Source: Pigmentiphaga daeguensis
Lineage (GTDB): Bacteria; Pseudomonadota; Gammaproteobacteria; Burkholderiales; Burkholderiaceae_B
Reading direction: 5' to 3'
Length of the DNA stretch: 64,000 nucleotides
NCBI RefSeq assembly: GCF_039523035.1
Contig: NZ_BAAAEN010000005.1
Span: forward strand, 62,001 to 126,000
A program made the translations under genes and the position numbers. The notes beneath the pieces were generated by a model that was not told the DNA's origin, ran no database searches, and was given only the letters and a program-made list of their open reading frames with translations. Positions 31,664 to 40,991 of this stretch are shown here, piece by piece. The first letter of the stretch is position 1, and every line of letters begins with the position of its first letter.

Positions 31664-32350
31664 CTAGGTGGGCGAGGGGAGGCGTCCGCCGCCGTCCGGC
31701 CGGATCTGGTCCTCCAGCATGCGGGCGACGAAGTCGACGTAGGCGTCCATCATCGTCTCGGCCTGGGGGCCGGTGCCGAACAACGTCTCGATGAGCGGCT
31801 GCGCCGTCGAGACGAAGGCCGGCACGCCTATCAATATTAGATGCACGAAGCGCGGATCGACGGCGGGCGGCACGCCCTCCGGAAAGAGCATGGCGGTGAT
31901 CTCCAGCCCCCGCGCGGTCACGCGCTGGATGGGGGTGGGCGCGCCGGCCTCGTTCCCGGTCCTGGGCGCATGGTAGATCTCGGCCAGCGCCAGCCGCTCG
32001 AAATGGGGATGCTGCCGCATGAACTCGAGACGCAGCGTCAGGCGCGCCTTGAGTTGCTCCCGCAGGGAGCCCGGCTGCCGCAGCGCCCGCTCCATGCGGT
32101 CCTGCAGCTGGCGCATCAGGAACTCGGTCACCTCGTGCAGCAAACCCCGCAGATCGCCGAAGTAGTAGCGCACCAGCGCCCGGTTCACGCCCGCTTCGGC
32201 GGCGATCTCGAGGATGGTGAGTTCTTCCGGGGTGCGGCGCCCGAGCAGGTCCACGGTGCAGTCGATGATACGATCCCGGCCTACCGACTGGCTGTCGACC
32301 GGCCGGCCGGCGCCGCGCGGAGCGGGGGCGTCTTTCTTGGTTCGGGGCAT
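31664..32350 (-). CDS. TetR-family transcriptional regulator
   Basis: The 228-residue protein has the TetR helix-turn-helix (TILEIAAEAGVNRALVRYYF at about residues 46-65) and a helical ligand domain. It is encoded immediately upstream of the VanA-like gene on the same strand, and the palindrome in between is its likely target. No good ribosome-binding site distinguishes the start at 32350 from one at 32383; the shorter form is given. Confidence 0.8.
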   Translation of the reverse strand: MPRTKKDAPAPRGAGRPVDSQSVGRDRIIDCTVDLLGRRTPEELTILEIAAEAGVNRALVRYYFGDLRGLLHEVTEFLMRQLQDRMERALRQPGSLREQLKARLTLRLEFMRQHPHFERLALAEIYHAPRTGNEAGAPTPIQRVTARGLEITAMLFPEGVPPAVDPRFVHLILIGVPAFVSTAQPLIETLFGTGPQAETMMDAYVDFVARMLEDQIRPDGGGRLPSPT

Positions 32351-32435
32351 GGGGCGGGCCGGCTGCTGGTGGCGACGCGCCATTCTAGTCGGCCCGCCGG
32401 TGTGCCCGCCACGGTACGCCCGAGCGGATCTGTCG

Positions 32436-32465
32436 TTGACAGTCTCGCGCCGTGCACGCTATTAT
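32436..32465 (+). promoter_or_regulatory. sigma-70 promoter of the rpsL-rpsG-fusA-tuf-rpsJ operon
   Basis: TTGACA (32436-32441) and TATTAT (32460-32465) are separated by 18 bases. The leader to rpsL would be about 310 bases, within a 430-base gene-free stretch (32351-32780) that also holds an 18-bp palindrome and a near-perfect hairpin. Confidence 0.65.
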
Positions 32466-32616
32466 GGCAAGCTCTCTGGAGTCGGCTCGCCCGGGCCGCG
32501 CGTTCTTTGATGTGCAGAATTGCAATATCCGGCTGGTACAAATTGCCCGGATGTCTCGCAAACACTGCCTTTCTCAAGAGCCGCGTCGCGGCGTTCCTCC
32601 CCCAGCAGGTTTTCAT

Positions 32617-32634
32617 GCCGCACGATCGTGCGGC
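32617..32634 (+). other. 18-bp perfect palindrome in the rpsL leader
   Basis: GCCGCACGATCGTGCGGC reads the same on both strands. It is inside the predicted transcribed leader, about 150 bases downstream of the -10 element and 150 bases before rpsL. Confidence 0.55.
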
Positions 32635-32714
32635 CCGTGCATGTTCCTCTTCCGGTTCGCCCCGGTTGCGGCTTCCTGCTCGGGGCCGCGCTGCCGGATG
32701 GCTTGTTGTAGATG

Positions 32715-32741
32715 TCTGGGCCTTGTGACGTAGGCCCCAGA
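32715..32741 (+). other. leader hairpin upstream of rpsL
   Basis: TCTGGGCCT (32715-32723) pairs with AGGCCCCAGA (32732-32741) apart from one extra C. The stem ends 39 bases before the rpsL start codon, and no T-run follows, so it is a leader structure rather than a terminator. Confidence 0.45.
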
Positions 32742-32780
32742 CCTAACCAAAAGACCCCAAAAGGTTACGGAAGAGGGCTT

Positions 32781-33158
32781 ATGCCAACTATCAGCCAACT
32801 CGTGCGCAAGCCGCGCGAATCCAGCCACGCCAAGAGCAAGTCGCCCGCTCTTGAATGCAGCCCGCAGCGTCGCGGCGTCTGCACCCGTGTCTACACCACG
32901 ACCCCCAAGAAGCCGAACTCGGCTCTGCGTAAGGTTGCGAAGGTGCGCCTGACCAACGGTTACGAAGTCATTTCGTACATCGGCGGCGAAGGCCACAACC
33001 TGCAGGAGCACTCGGTGGTTCTGGTGCGTGGCGGCCGGGTGAAGGATCTCCCGGGTGTGCGCTACCACATCGTCCGCGGCTCGCTGGACCTGCAAGGCGT
33101 GAAGGATCGCAAGCAGGCCCGCTCGAAGTACGGCGCCAAGCGCCCCAAGAAGGCCTGA
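32781..33158 (+). CDS. rpsL: 30S ribosomal protein S12
   Basis: The 125-residue protein is at full length, with the decoding-site segment TTPKKPNSALRKVAKVRLTN, whose lysine (KPNS) is the classical streptomycin position and is wild type here. ATG at 32781 follows GGAAGAGGG; a longer in-frame start at 32712 adds a non-homologous leader. It is the first gene of the str operon, after the leader described at 32617 and 32715. Confidence 0.98.
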   Translation: MPTISQLVRKPRESSHAKSKSPALECSPQRRGVCTRVYTTTPKKPNSALRKVAKVRLTNGYEVISYIGGEGHNLQEHSVVLVRGGRVKDLPGVRYHIVRGSLDLQGVKDRKQARSKYGAKRPKKA

Positions 33159-33310
33159 TCCCCAGGTCTCGCAGCTTTACCCGTTGCGTCGCCGCATCCT
33201 GGATTGCAGGAGCGGCACGAGTAAGGGGCCCGTCGGGGCGCAAGCCCAACGTGACAGGCCACGGCCGCAGGCGAAACCCCGCGGTTCAACTGAAGACATA
33301 GGAAGTAGAA

Positions 33311-33781
33311 ATGCCTCGTCGTCGCGAAGTACCCAAGCGTGAAATCCTGCCCGATCCCAAGTTCGGCAGCGTTGAACTCGCCAAATTCATGAACGTCGTC
33401 ATGCTCTCCGGCAAGAAGGCCGTCGCAGAGCGGATCGTTTACGGCGCCCTCGAACAAATCCAGACCAAGACCGGCAAGGACCCCATCGAGGTGTTCGGTC
33501 AGGCGATCGGCAACGTCAAGCCCATCGTCGAGGTCAAGAGCCGCCGGGTTGGCGGCGCCAACTACCAAGTGCCGGTTGAAGTGCGCCCCGTGCGCCGCCT
33601 GGCCTTGGCCATGCGTTGGGTTCGCGAGGCCGCCAAGAAGCGTGGCGAGAAGTCCATGGACCTGCGCCTGGCCGGCGAGCTGATGGATGCGTCCGAGGGC
33701 CGCGGCGGCGCGGTCAAGAAGCGCGACGACACGCACAAGATGGCCGAGGCCAACAAGGCATTCAGCCACTTCCGCTGGTAA
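33311..33781 (+). CDS. rpsG: 30S ribosomal protein S7
   Basis: The 156-residue protein opens with MPRRREVPKREILPDPKFGS and has full length. It nucleates assembly of the 30S head. It lies 152 bases after rpsL with a GGAAGTAG site before ATG at 33311; in E. coli this gap is where S7 represses its operon, but I see no conserved structure I can name. Confidence 0.98.
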   Translation: MPRRREVPKREILPDPKFGSVELAKFMNVVMLSGKKAVAERIVYGALEQIQTKTGKDPIEVFGQAIGNVKPIVEVKSRRVGGANYQVPVEVRPVRRLALAMRWVREAAKKRGEKSMDLRLAGELMDASEGRGGAVKKRDDTHKMAEANKAFSHFRW

Positions 33782-33858
33782 GCAGCACTCTTCGTTTCTC
33801 AAAGGCCCGCGGCCGATCGCCGCGGGCCAACCAGTCCAGTCACCAAGGAAATCCGATC

Positions 33859-35961
33859 ATGGCCCGCAAGACCCCGATCGAGCGCTACCGCAACATCGGC
33901 ATCTCTGCGCACATCGACGCAGGGAAGACCACCACCACCGAACGTATCCTGTTCTATACGGGCGTCAACCACAAGCTCGGCGAAGTGCACGACGGCGCCG
34001 CCACGATGGACTGGATGGAGCAGGAGCAGGAACGCGGCATCACGATCACCTCGGCTGCCACCACCTGCTTCTGGAAGGGCATGGCGGGCAACTATCCCGA
34101 GCATCGCTTCAACATCATCGACACCCCGGGGCACGTGGACTTCACGATTGAAGTCGAGCGCTCCATGCGCGTGCTGGACGGCGCCTGCATGGTGTATTGC
34201 GCCGTGGGCGGCGTGCAGCCCCAGTCGGAAACCGTCTGGCGCCAGGCCAACAAGTACGGCGTGCCCCGTCTCGCGTTCGTCAACAAGATGGACCGTACCG
34301 GCGCGAACTTCTTCAAGGTCTACGAGCAGATGCGTCTGCGCCTGAAGGCCAACCCGATCCCGCTGCAAGTGCCGATCGGCGCCGAGGACTCGTTCAAGGG
34401 CGTGGTCGACCTGGTCAAGATGAAGGCCATCCTGTGGGATGACGCCAGCCAGGGCACCAAGTTCGAATACGGCGACATCCCCGCCGAGCTGGTCGACACC
34501 TGCAACGAATGGCACGAGAAGCTGGTCGAGGCGGCCGCCGAGTCGTCCGAAGAGCTGATGAACAAGTATCTGGAATCCGGCGAACTGTCGGAAGCCGAGA
34601 TCAAGTCCGCCATCCGCCAGCGCACCATCGCCGGCGAGATCCAGCCCATGCTGTGCGGCACCGCCTTCAAGAACAAGGGCGTGCAGGCCATGCTGGACGC
34701 GGTCATCGACTACCTGCCTTCGCCGATCGACATCCCCCCGGTCGACGGCACCGACGAGAACGACCAGCCCGTGGTCCGCAAGGCCGACGACAAGGAAAAG
34801 TTCTCGGCGCTGGCGTTCAAGCTGATGACGGACCCGTTCGTCGGCCAGCTGACCTTCATCCGCGTGTACTCGGGCGTGCTGGCTTCCGGCGACACCGTCT
34901 ACAACGCGATCAAGGGCAAGAAAGAGCGCGTCGGCCGTATCCTGCAGATGCACGCCAACCAGCGTGAGGAAATCAAGGAAGTTCTGGCGGGCGACATCGC
35001 CGCGGCCGTGGGCCTGAAGGACGTCACGACCGGCGAAACGCTGTGCGATCCGGAATCGATCGTCACGCTGGAAAAGATGGAGTTCCCCGAGCCCGTGATC
35101 GCGCAGGCCGTCGAACCCAAGACCAAGGCCGACCAGGAGAAGATGGGCATCGCCCTGAACCGCCTGGCCGCCGAGGATCCGTCGTTCCGCGTGCGTACCG
35201 ACGAAGAGTCGGGCCAGACCATCATTTCGGGCATGGGCGAGCTCCACCTGGAAATCCTGGTCGACCGCATGAAGCGCGAATTCGGCGTGGAAGCCAACGT
35301 GGGCAAGCCCCAGGTGGCCTACCGCGAAACCATCCGCAAGACCTGCGAAGAGTCCGAAGGCAAGTTCGTCAAGCAGTCGGGCGGCCGCGGCCAGTACGGT
35401 CACGTGGTGCTGAAGGTCGAGCCCCAGGAAGCCGGCAAGGGCTTCGAGTTCGTCGACGCCATCAAGGGCGGCGTGGTGCCCCGTGAATTCATTCCGGCCG
35501 TGGAAAAGGGTTGTATCGACACCCTGCAGGCTGGCGTGATGGCCGGCTATCCGGTGGTGGACGTCAAGGTGACGCTGTTCTTCGGTTCGTACCACGACGT
35601 GGACTCGAACGAAAACGCGTTCAAGATGGCCGCCTCGATGGCCTTCAAGGAAGGCATGCGCAAGGCCAACCCTGTGCTGCTCGAGCCCATGATGGCCGTG
35701 GAAGTCGAGACGCCGGAAGACTACGCCGGTACCGTGATGGGCGACCTGTCCTCGCGGCGCGGCATGGTCCAGGGCATGGACGACATGGTCGGCGGCGGCA
35801 AGATCATCAAGGCCGAGGTTCCCCTGGCCGAGATGTTCGGTTATTCCACCGCGCTGCGTTCCGCGACCCAGGGTCGCGCGACGTACACGATGGAGTTCAA
35901 GCACTACGCGGAAGCGCCGAAGAACGTCGCCGACGCAATCATCAGCGCCCGCGCCAAGTAA
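33859..35961 (+). CDS. fusA: elongation factor G
   Basis: The 700-residue translocase has the five domains of EF-G. The GTPase motifs are AHIDAGKTTTT (G1), DTPGHVDFT (G3) and NKMDRTGANF (G4). The start at 33859 follows AAGGAA; longer in-frame sequence upstream belongs to another frame of rpsG. Full length, no oddity. Confidence 0.98.
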   Translation: MARKTPIERYRNIGISAHIDAGKTTTTERILFYTGVNHKLGEVHDGAATMDWMEQEQERGITITSAATTCFWKGMAGNYPEHRFNIIDTPGHVDFTIEVERSMRVLDGACMVYCAVGGVQPQSETVWRQANKYGVPRLAFVNKMDRTGANFFKVYEQMRLRLKANPIPLQVPIGAEDSFKGVVDLVKMKAILWDDASQGTKFEYGDIPAELVDTCNEWHEKLVEAAAESSEELMNKYLESGELSEAEIKSAIRQRTIAGEIQPMLCGTAFKNKGVQAMLDAVIDYLPSPIDIPPVDGTDENDQPVVRKADDKEKFSALAFKLMTDPFVGQLTFIRVYSGVLASGDTVYNAIKGKKERVGRILQMHANQREEIKEVLAGDIAAAVGLKDVTTGETLCDPESIVTLEKMEFPEPVIAQAVEPKTKADQEKMGIALNRLAAEDPSFRVRTDEESGQTIISGMGELHLEILVDRMKREFGVEANVGKPQVAYRETIRKTCEESEGKFVKQSGGRGQYGHVVLKVEPQEAGKGFEFVDAIKGGVVPREFIPAVEKGCIDTLQAGVMAGYPVVDVKVTLFFGSYHDVDSNENAFKMAASMAFKEGMRKANPVLLEPMMAVEVETPEDYAGTVMGDLSSRRGMVQGMDDMVGGGKIIKAEVPLAEMFGYSTALRSATQGRATYTMEFKHYAEAPKNVADAIISARAK

Positions 35962-36016
35962 TTGGCGACAGGCAAGTAATCGTTAAATCTCCAGGCAAAC
36001 TGCAGGAAGAGAGAAC

Positions 36017-37207
<1,191 letters not shown>

Positions 37208-37228
37208 TTTTAAGGGTCTCCCTTAAAA
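37208..37228. other. hairpin at the tuf stop codon
   Basis: TTTTAAGGG (37208-37216) and CCCTTAAAA (37220-37228) form a perfect 9-bp stem around TCT immediately after the tuf stop. Because A residues, not T, follow on the plus strand, I do not call it a terminator; it may act as an mRNA end-stabilising structure. Confidence 0.5.
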
Positions 37229-37250
37229 AAACGGCCCCACCCAGGACGCC

Positions 37251-37319
37251 GCGGATCCGGCTCTGCCGGTCCGCCAGCGTCGCCCCCCTGGGGGGGCGCG
37301 CGTAAGCGCGTAGGGGGGG
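37251..37319 (+). repeat. three-hairpin intergenic repeat, copy A
   Basis: This copy runs from GCGGATCCGGC to the terminal G-run. It contains hairpin 1 (GGATCCGGC-TCT-GCCGGTCC), hairpin 2 (GCCCCCC-TG-GGGGGGC) and hairpin 3 (CGCGC-GTAA-GCGCG). It lies between tuf and rpsJ, in the same orientation as copy C. Confidence 0.85.
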
Positions 37320-37346
37320 TCCAACCTCGCTCTTTAGGACAGTTTC

Positions 37347-37658
37347 ATGAAAAAGCAGAAGATTCGCATCCGCCTCAAGGCGTTCGATTACAAGCTCATC
37401 GACCAGTCGGCCGCTGAGATCGTCGAAACCGCCAAGCGCACGGGTGCCGTGGTTCGTGGTCCGGTTCCCCTGCCGACCCGTATCCGCCGCTACGATCTGC
37501 TGCGTTCGCCGCACGTCAACAAGACGTCGCGCGACCAGTTCGAGATCCGCACCCATCAGCGCCTGATGGACATCGTGGATCCCACCGACAAGACCGTGGA
37601 CGCGCTGATGCGCCTGGACCTGCCGGCTGGCGTGGATGTGGAAATCGCTTTGCAGTGA
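37347..37658 (+). CDS. rpsJ: 30S ribosomal protein S10
   Basis: The 103-residue protein (MKKQKIRIRLKAFDYKLIDQ) is full length. S10 also acts with NusB in transcription antitermination. It follows tuf by 139 bases and is separated from rplC by 270 bases that hold a good promoter, so it belongs with the str genes as well as preceding the S10 operon. Confidence 0.98.
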   Translation: MKKQKIRIRLKAFDYKLIDQSAAEIVETAKRTGAVVRGPVPLPTRIRRYDLLRSPHVNKTSRDQFEIRTHQRLMDIVDPTDKTVDALMRLDLPAGVDVEIALQ

Positions 37659-37679
37659 CGTGGTATTTGCGCCCGGGGC

Positions 37680-37709
37680 TTGAAAAGGCCGCCGGGCGCA
37701 GGCTATACT
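37680..37709 (+). promoter_or_regulatory. sigma-70 promoter for rplC and downstream genes
   Basis: TTGAAA (37680-37685) and TATACT (37704-37709) are 18 bases apart, 220 bases before rplC. The leader includes a 14-base direct repeat, TTTTGGCACGTATT, at 37741 and 37754 with a 13-base period. Confidence 0.55.
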
Positions 37710-37928
37710 AGCCGGCTAGCCCGTGGGTGAGTCCATGGGCTTTTGGCACGTATTTTTGGCACGTATTGATCCGGCGGGGTTTCCCCGGCATTTTTCCCGG
37801 GTCGTGCCGCCAGCAATCACTATCGCATCAATGTAGGCGCAGCGCCCTTGGCGTTGCTGTCCGGTGCCGCACTTCGGTGCGACGCCATTTTTAGCCCCGG
37901 CCAATCGTAGTCGGGAATGGAGAAAACG

Positions 37929-38609
37929 ATGTCGACCCAATCGACGGCCTCCACGCCAGCCGCATTCCGGCTCGGCCTGGTGGGTCGCAAGGTTGGCATG
38001 ACCCGCATTTTCACGGACGATGGCGAGTCCATCCCCGTGACCGTGCTGGACGTGTCGAACAACCGTGTGACCCAGGTCAAATCCCCGCAAACGGACGGTT
38101 ACGCCGCCGTTCAGGTCACGTTCGGTACGCGCCGTGCTTCGCGCGTCACCAAGCCTCTTACCGGCCATTTCGCGAAAGCGGGTGCCGAAGCGGGCAGCGT
38201 GCTCAAAGAATTCCGCCTTGATCCGGCCAAAGCGGCCGAGTTCGCTCCGGGCGCAGTCATCACCGTGGAATCCGTCTTCACGGTCGGCCAGAAGGTCGAC
38301 GTGACGGGTACGACCATCGGTAAGGGCTTCTCGGGCGCGATCAAGCGTCACAACTTCTCGTCGAACCGCGCTTCGCACGGTAACTCGGTGTCGCACAACT
38401 CGGCCGGCTCCATCGGTATGGCGCAGGATCCGGGCCGCGTGTTCCCGGGCAAGAAGATGGCCGGCCACTATGGCGACGTCACCCGCACCGTGCAGAACCT
38501 CGACGTGATCCGCGTGGACGCCGAGCGCGGCCTGCTGCTGGTCCGGGGCGCCGTCCCGGGCCATGCCGGCGCGAACATCGTCGTTCGTCCCGCTGTGAAA
38601 GGAGCCTGA
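37929..38609 (+). CDS. rplC: 50S ribosomal protein L3
   Basis: The 226-residue protein contains the L3 core (LGLVGRKVGMTRIFTDDG, and the peptidyl-transferase-reaching loop AGSIGMAQDPGRVFPGKKM). The ATG at 37929 is chosen because GGAG lies 6 bases upstream; an ATG at 37917 would place that site inside the gene. The N-terminal STQSTASTPAA tail is longer than in E. coli. Confidence 0.97.
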   Translation: MSTQSTASTPAAFRLGLVGRKVGMTRIFTDDGESIPVTVLDVSNNRVTQVKSPQTDGYAAVQVTFGTRRASRVTKPLTGHFAKAGAEAGSVLKEFRLDPAKAAEFAPGAVITVESVFTVGQKVDVTGTTIGKGFSGAIKRHNFSSNRASHGNSVSHNSAGSIGMAQDPGRVFPGKKMAGHYGDVTRTVQNLDVIRVDAERGLLLVRGAVPGHAGANIVVRPAVKGA

Positions 38610-38611
38610 AC

Positions 38612-39235
38612 ATGGCAGATCTCAAGCTCCTGAATGACCAGGGCCAGGTCGCTGCGACCGTCAGCGCCCCCGATACGGTCTTCGGCCGCGAATTCAACGA
38701 AGCGCTGGTGCACCAGGTCGTTGTCGCCTACCAGGCCAACGCCCGCAGCGGAAACCGCGCCCAGAAGGACCGCACGGAAGTCAAGCACTCCACCAAGAAG
38801 CCCTGGCGCCAGAAGGGTACCGGCCGCGCTCGCGCCGGTATGACCTCGTCGCCGCTGTGGCGTGGGGGTGGTCGCATTTTCCCGAATTCGCCTGAAGAAA
38901 ACTTCAGCCAGAAAGTGAACAAGAAGATGTACCGCGCCGGTGTGCGGTCGATTCTGTCGCAACTGGCCCGCGAAGACCGGATCGCGATCGTCGAGAACTT
39001 CGTGGTCGATTCGCCCAAGACCAAGGTGGCCGCCGACAAGCTCAAGAGCCTGGGCTTGAACTCGGTCCTCATCATTACCGATACGGTTGACGAAAACCTC
39101 TATCTGGCCACGCGCAACCTGCCGCACGTGGCGGTGGTCGAGTCCCGTTATGCCGATCCGCTGTCGCTGATCCACTACAACAAAGTGTTGATCACCAAGC
39201 CCGCGATCGCTCAGCTCGAGGAGATGCTGGGATGA
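38612..39235 (+). CDS. rplD: 50S ribosomal protein L4
   Basis: The 207-residue protein has the extended tunnel loop KPWRQKGTGRARAGMTSSPL. In E. coli L4 represses its own operon; the long leader before rplC would allow a similar mechanism, though no structure is recognised. It overlaps rplW by four bases. Confidence 0.97.
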   Translation: MADLKLLNDQGQVAATVSAPDTVFGREFNEALVHQVVVAYQANARSGNRAQKDRTEVKHSTKKPWRQKGTGRARAGMTSSPLWRGGGRIFPNSPEENFSQKVNKKMYRAGVRSILSQLAREDRIAIVENFVVDSPKTKVAADKLKSLGLNSVLIITDTVDENLYLATRNLPHVAVVESRYADPLSLIHYNKVLITKPAIAQLEEMLG

Positions 39236-39531
39236 GCAACGACCGTCTGCTCCAGGTTCTGCTGGCTCCGATCGTCTCTGAAAAGAGCACGTTCATCGCC
39301 GACAAGAACCAGCAAGTGGCTTTCCGCGTCCTGCAAGACGCCACCAAGCCGGAAATCAAGGCTGCCGTCGAACTGCTCTTCAAGGTGCAGGTCGAGTCCG
39401 TGCAGGTTCTCAATACCAAGGGCAAAGTCAAGCGCTTTGGCCGCTTCATCGGTCGCCGCCGCAACGAGCGCAAGGCGTACGTGTCGCTGAAGCCGGGTCA
39501 GGAAATCGACTTTGCGCAGGAGGTGAAGTAA
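39232..39531 (+). CDS. rplW: 50S ribosomal protein L23
   Basis: The 99-residue protein starts inside the rplD stop (ATGA) and has VLLAPIVSEKST and TKGKVKRFGRFIGRR. L23 is the docking site for trigger factor and SRP at the tunnel exit. Full length. Confidence 0.97.
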   Translation: MSNDRLLQVLLAPIVSEKSTFIADKNQQVAFRVLQDATKPEIKAAVELLFKVQVESVQVLNTKGKVKRFGRFIGRRRNERKAYVSLKPGQEIDFAQEVK

Positions 39532-40359
39532 ATGCCCCTCGTCAAGCTGAAGCCGACTTCCGCCGGTCGCCGCGCGATGGTGAAGGTGGTTCACCCCCAC
39601 CTGCACAAAGGTCGCCCGCTCGACAGTCTGCTTGAAAAGCAGATGCAGAATGCCGGCCGCAACAACAATGGCCATATCACCACGCGTCATCGCGGCGGTG
39701 GTCACAAGCAACATTATCGTGTGGTCGATTTCAAGCGCACCAAGGACGGCATCCCGGCCAAGGTCGAGCGCATCGAATACGACCCCAACCGTACGGCGCA
39801 CATCGCTCTGTTGTGCTATGCCGACGGCGAACGTCGCTACATCATCGCCCCGCGCGGTCTTGAAGTCGGCGCCACGCTGGTGTCCGGTAGCGAAGCGCCC
39901 ATCCGCGCTGGCAATGCCCTGCCGATCCGCAACATCCCGGTCGGTAGCACCATCCACTGCGTGGAAATGATCCCCGGCAAGGGCGCCCAGATGGTGCGTT
40001 CGGCAGGCGGATCGGCCGTGCTGCTGGCTCGTGAAGGTACCTATGCCCAGGTTCGCCTGCGTTCGGGCGAAGTCCGCAAGGTGCACATCGAGTGCCGTGC
40101 GACCATCGGCGAAGTCAGCAACGAAGAGCATGGCCTGCGCCAGATCGGCAAGGCCGGTGCCACTCGTTGGCGCGGCATTCGCCCCACCGTTCGCGGTGTT
40201 GCCATGAACCCGATCGACCACCCGCACGGTGGTGGTGAAGGCCGTACTGGCGAAGCCCGTGAGCCGGTCAGCCCCTGGGGCACTCCGTCCAAGGGTTTCA
40301 AGACCCGCCGCAACAAGCGGACGAACAATATGATCGTCCAGCGGCGCAAGAAGAAGTAA
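39532..40359 (+). CDS. rplB: 50S ribosomal protein L2
   Basis: The 275-residue protein includes the conserved C-terminal NPIDHPHGGGEGRT segment that approaches the peptidyl-transferase centre. It starts directly after the rplW stop. Full length. Confidence 0.98.
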   Translation: MPLVKLKPTSAGRRAMVKVVHPHLHKGRPLDSLLEKQMQNAGRNNNGHITTRHRGGGHKQHYRVVDFKRTKDGIPAKVERIEYDPNRTAHIALLCYADGERRYIIAPRGLEVGATLVSGSEAPIRAGNALPIRNIPVGSTIHCVEMIPGKGAQMVRSAGGSAVLLAREGTYAQVRLRSGEVRKVHIECRATIGEVSNEEHGLRQIGKAGATRWRGIRPTVRGVAMNPIDHPHGGGEGRTGEAREPVSPWGTPSKGFKTRRNKRTNNMIVQRRKKK

Positions 40360-40371
40360 GCGAGGCGAGCC

Positions 40372-40647
40372 ATGTCACGTTCGATTAAAAAAGGCCCGTT
40401 TGTCGACCTGCACCTTCTGAAGAAGGTTGAGTCGGCCACGGCCGGCAAAGACAAGCGCCCGATCAAGACCTGGTCGCGTCGTTCCACGATCCTGCCCGAG
40501 TTCATCGGTCTGACGATCGCGGTTCACAATGGTCGCCAGCATGTTCCCGTGTATGTCAACGAGAACATGGTCGGTCACAAACTCGGCGAGTTCGCGCTGA
40601 CCCGTACGTTCAAGGGTCACGCTGCGGACAAGAAGGCCAAGAGGTAA
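40372..40647 (+). CDS. rpsS: 30S ribosomal protein S19
   Basis: The 91-residue protein (MSRSIKKGPFVDLHLLKKVE) has the head-of-30S segment VGHKLGEFALTRTFKGH. Full length; 12 bases after rplB. Confidence 0.97.
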   Translation: MSRSIKKGPFVDLHLLKKVESATAGKDKRPIKTWSRRSTILPEFIGLTIAVHNGRQHVPVYVNENMVGHKLGEFALTRTFKGHAADKKAKR

Positions 40648-40652
40648 GCGCG

Positions 40653-40982
40653 ATGGAAACCACTGCGATTGTTCGTGGCGTACGCGTGTCGGCCCAGAAG
40701 GCCCGTCTGGTCGCGGATATGATCCGCGGCAAGTCGGTGGCCCAGGCCATCAACATTCTTACGTTCACGCCCAAGAAGTCCGCCGGCATCATCAAGAAGG
40801 CGGTCGAATCCGCCATCGCGAATGCCGAGCACAACGACGGTGCCGACATCGACGAACTGAAGGTGAAAACCATCTACGTCGACAAGGGTGCGTCGCTCAA
40901 GCGTTTCGACGCCCGCGCCAAAGGCCGCGGCGTCAAGATCGAGAAGCAGACTTGCCACATCGTGGTCAAGGTCGGCAGCTAA
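40653..40982 (+). CDS. rplV: 50S ribosomal protein L22
   Basis: The 109-residue protein has RVSAQKARLVADMIRGKSV and the tunnel hairpin FDARAKGRGVKIEKQTCH near the C-terminus. Full length; the macrolide-resistance hairpin carries no deletion. Confidence 0.97.
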   Translation: METTAIVRGVRVSAQKARLVADMIRGKSVAQAINILTFTPKKSAGIIKKAVESAIANAEHNDGADIDELKVKTIYVDKGASLKRFDARAKGRGVKIEKQTCHIVVKVGS

Positions 40983-40991
40983 GGAGCCACG

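Noticed and set aside
33799..35904. Long open frame of about 700 codons on the minus strand opposite fusA
   Set aside because: It is an antisense shadow produced by codon bias at high GC; its His/Val/Asp/Leu-rich translation has no fold or motif, and fusA is certain.
37208..37228. Rho-independent terminator after tuf
   Set aside because: The stem is followed by A, not T, on the coding strand, so it was reported only as a hairpin.
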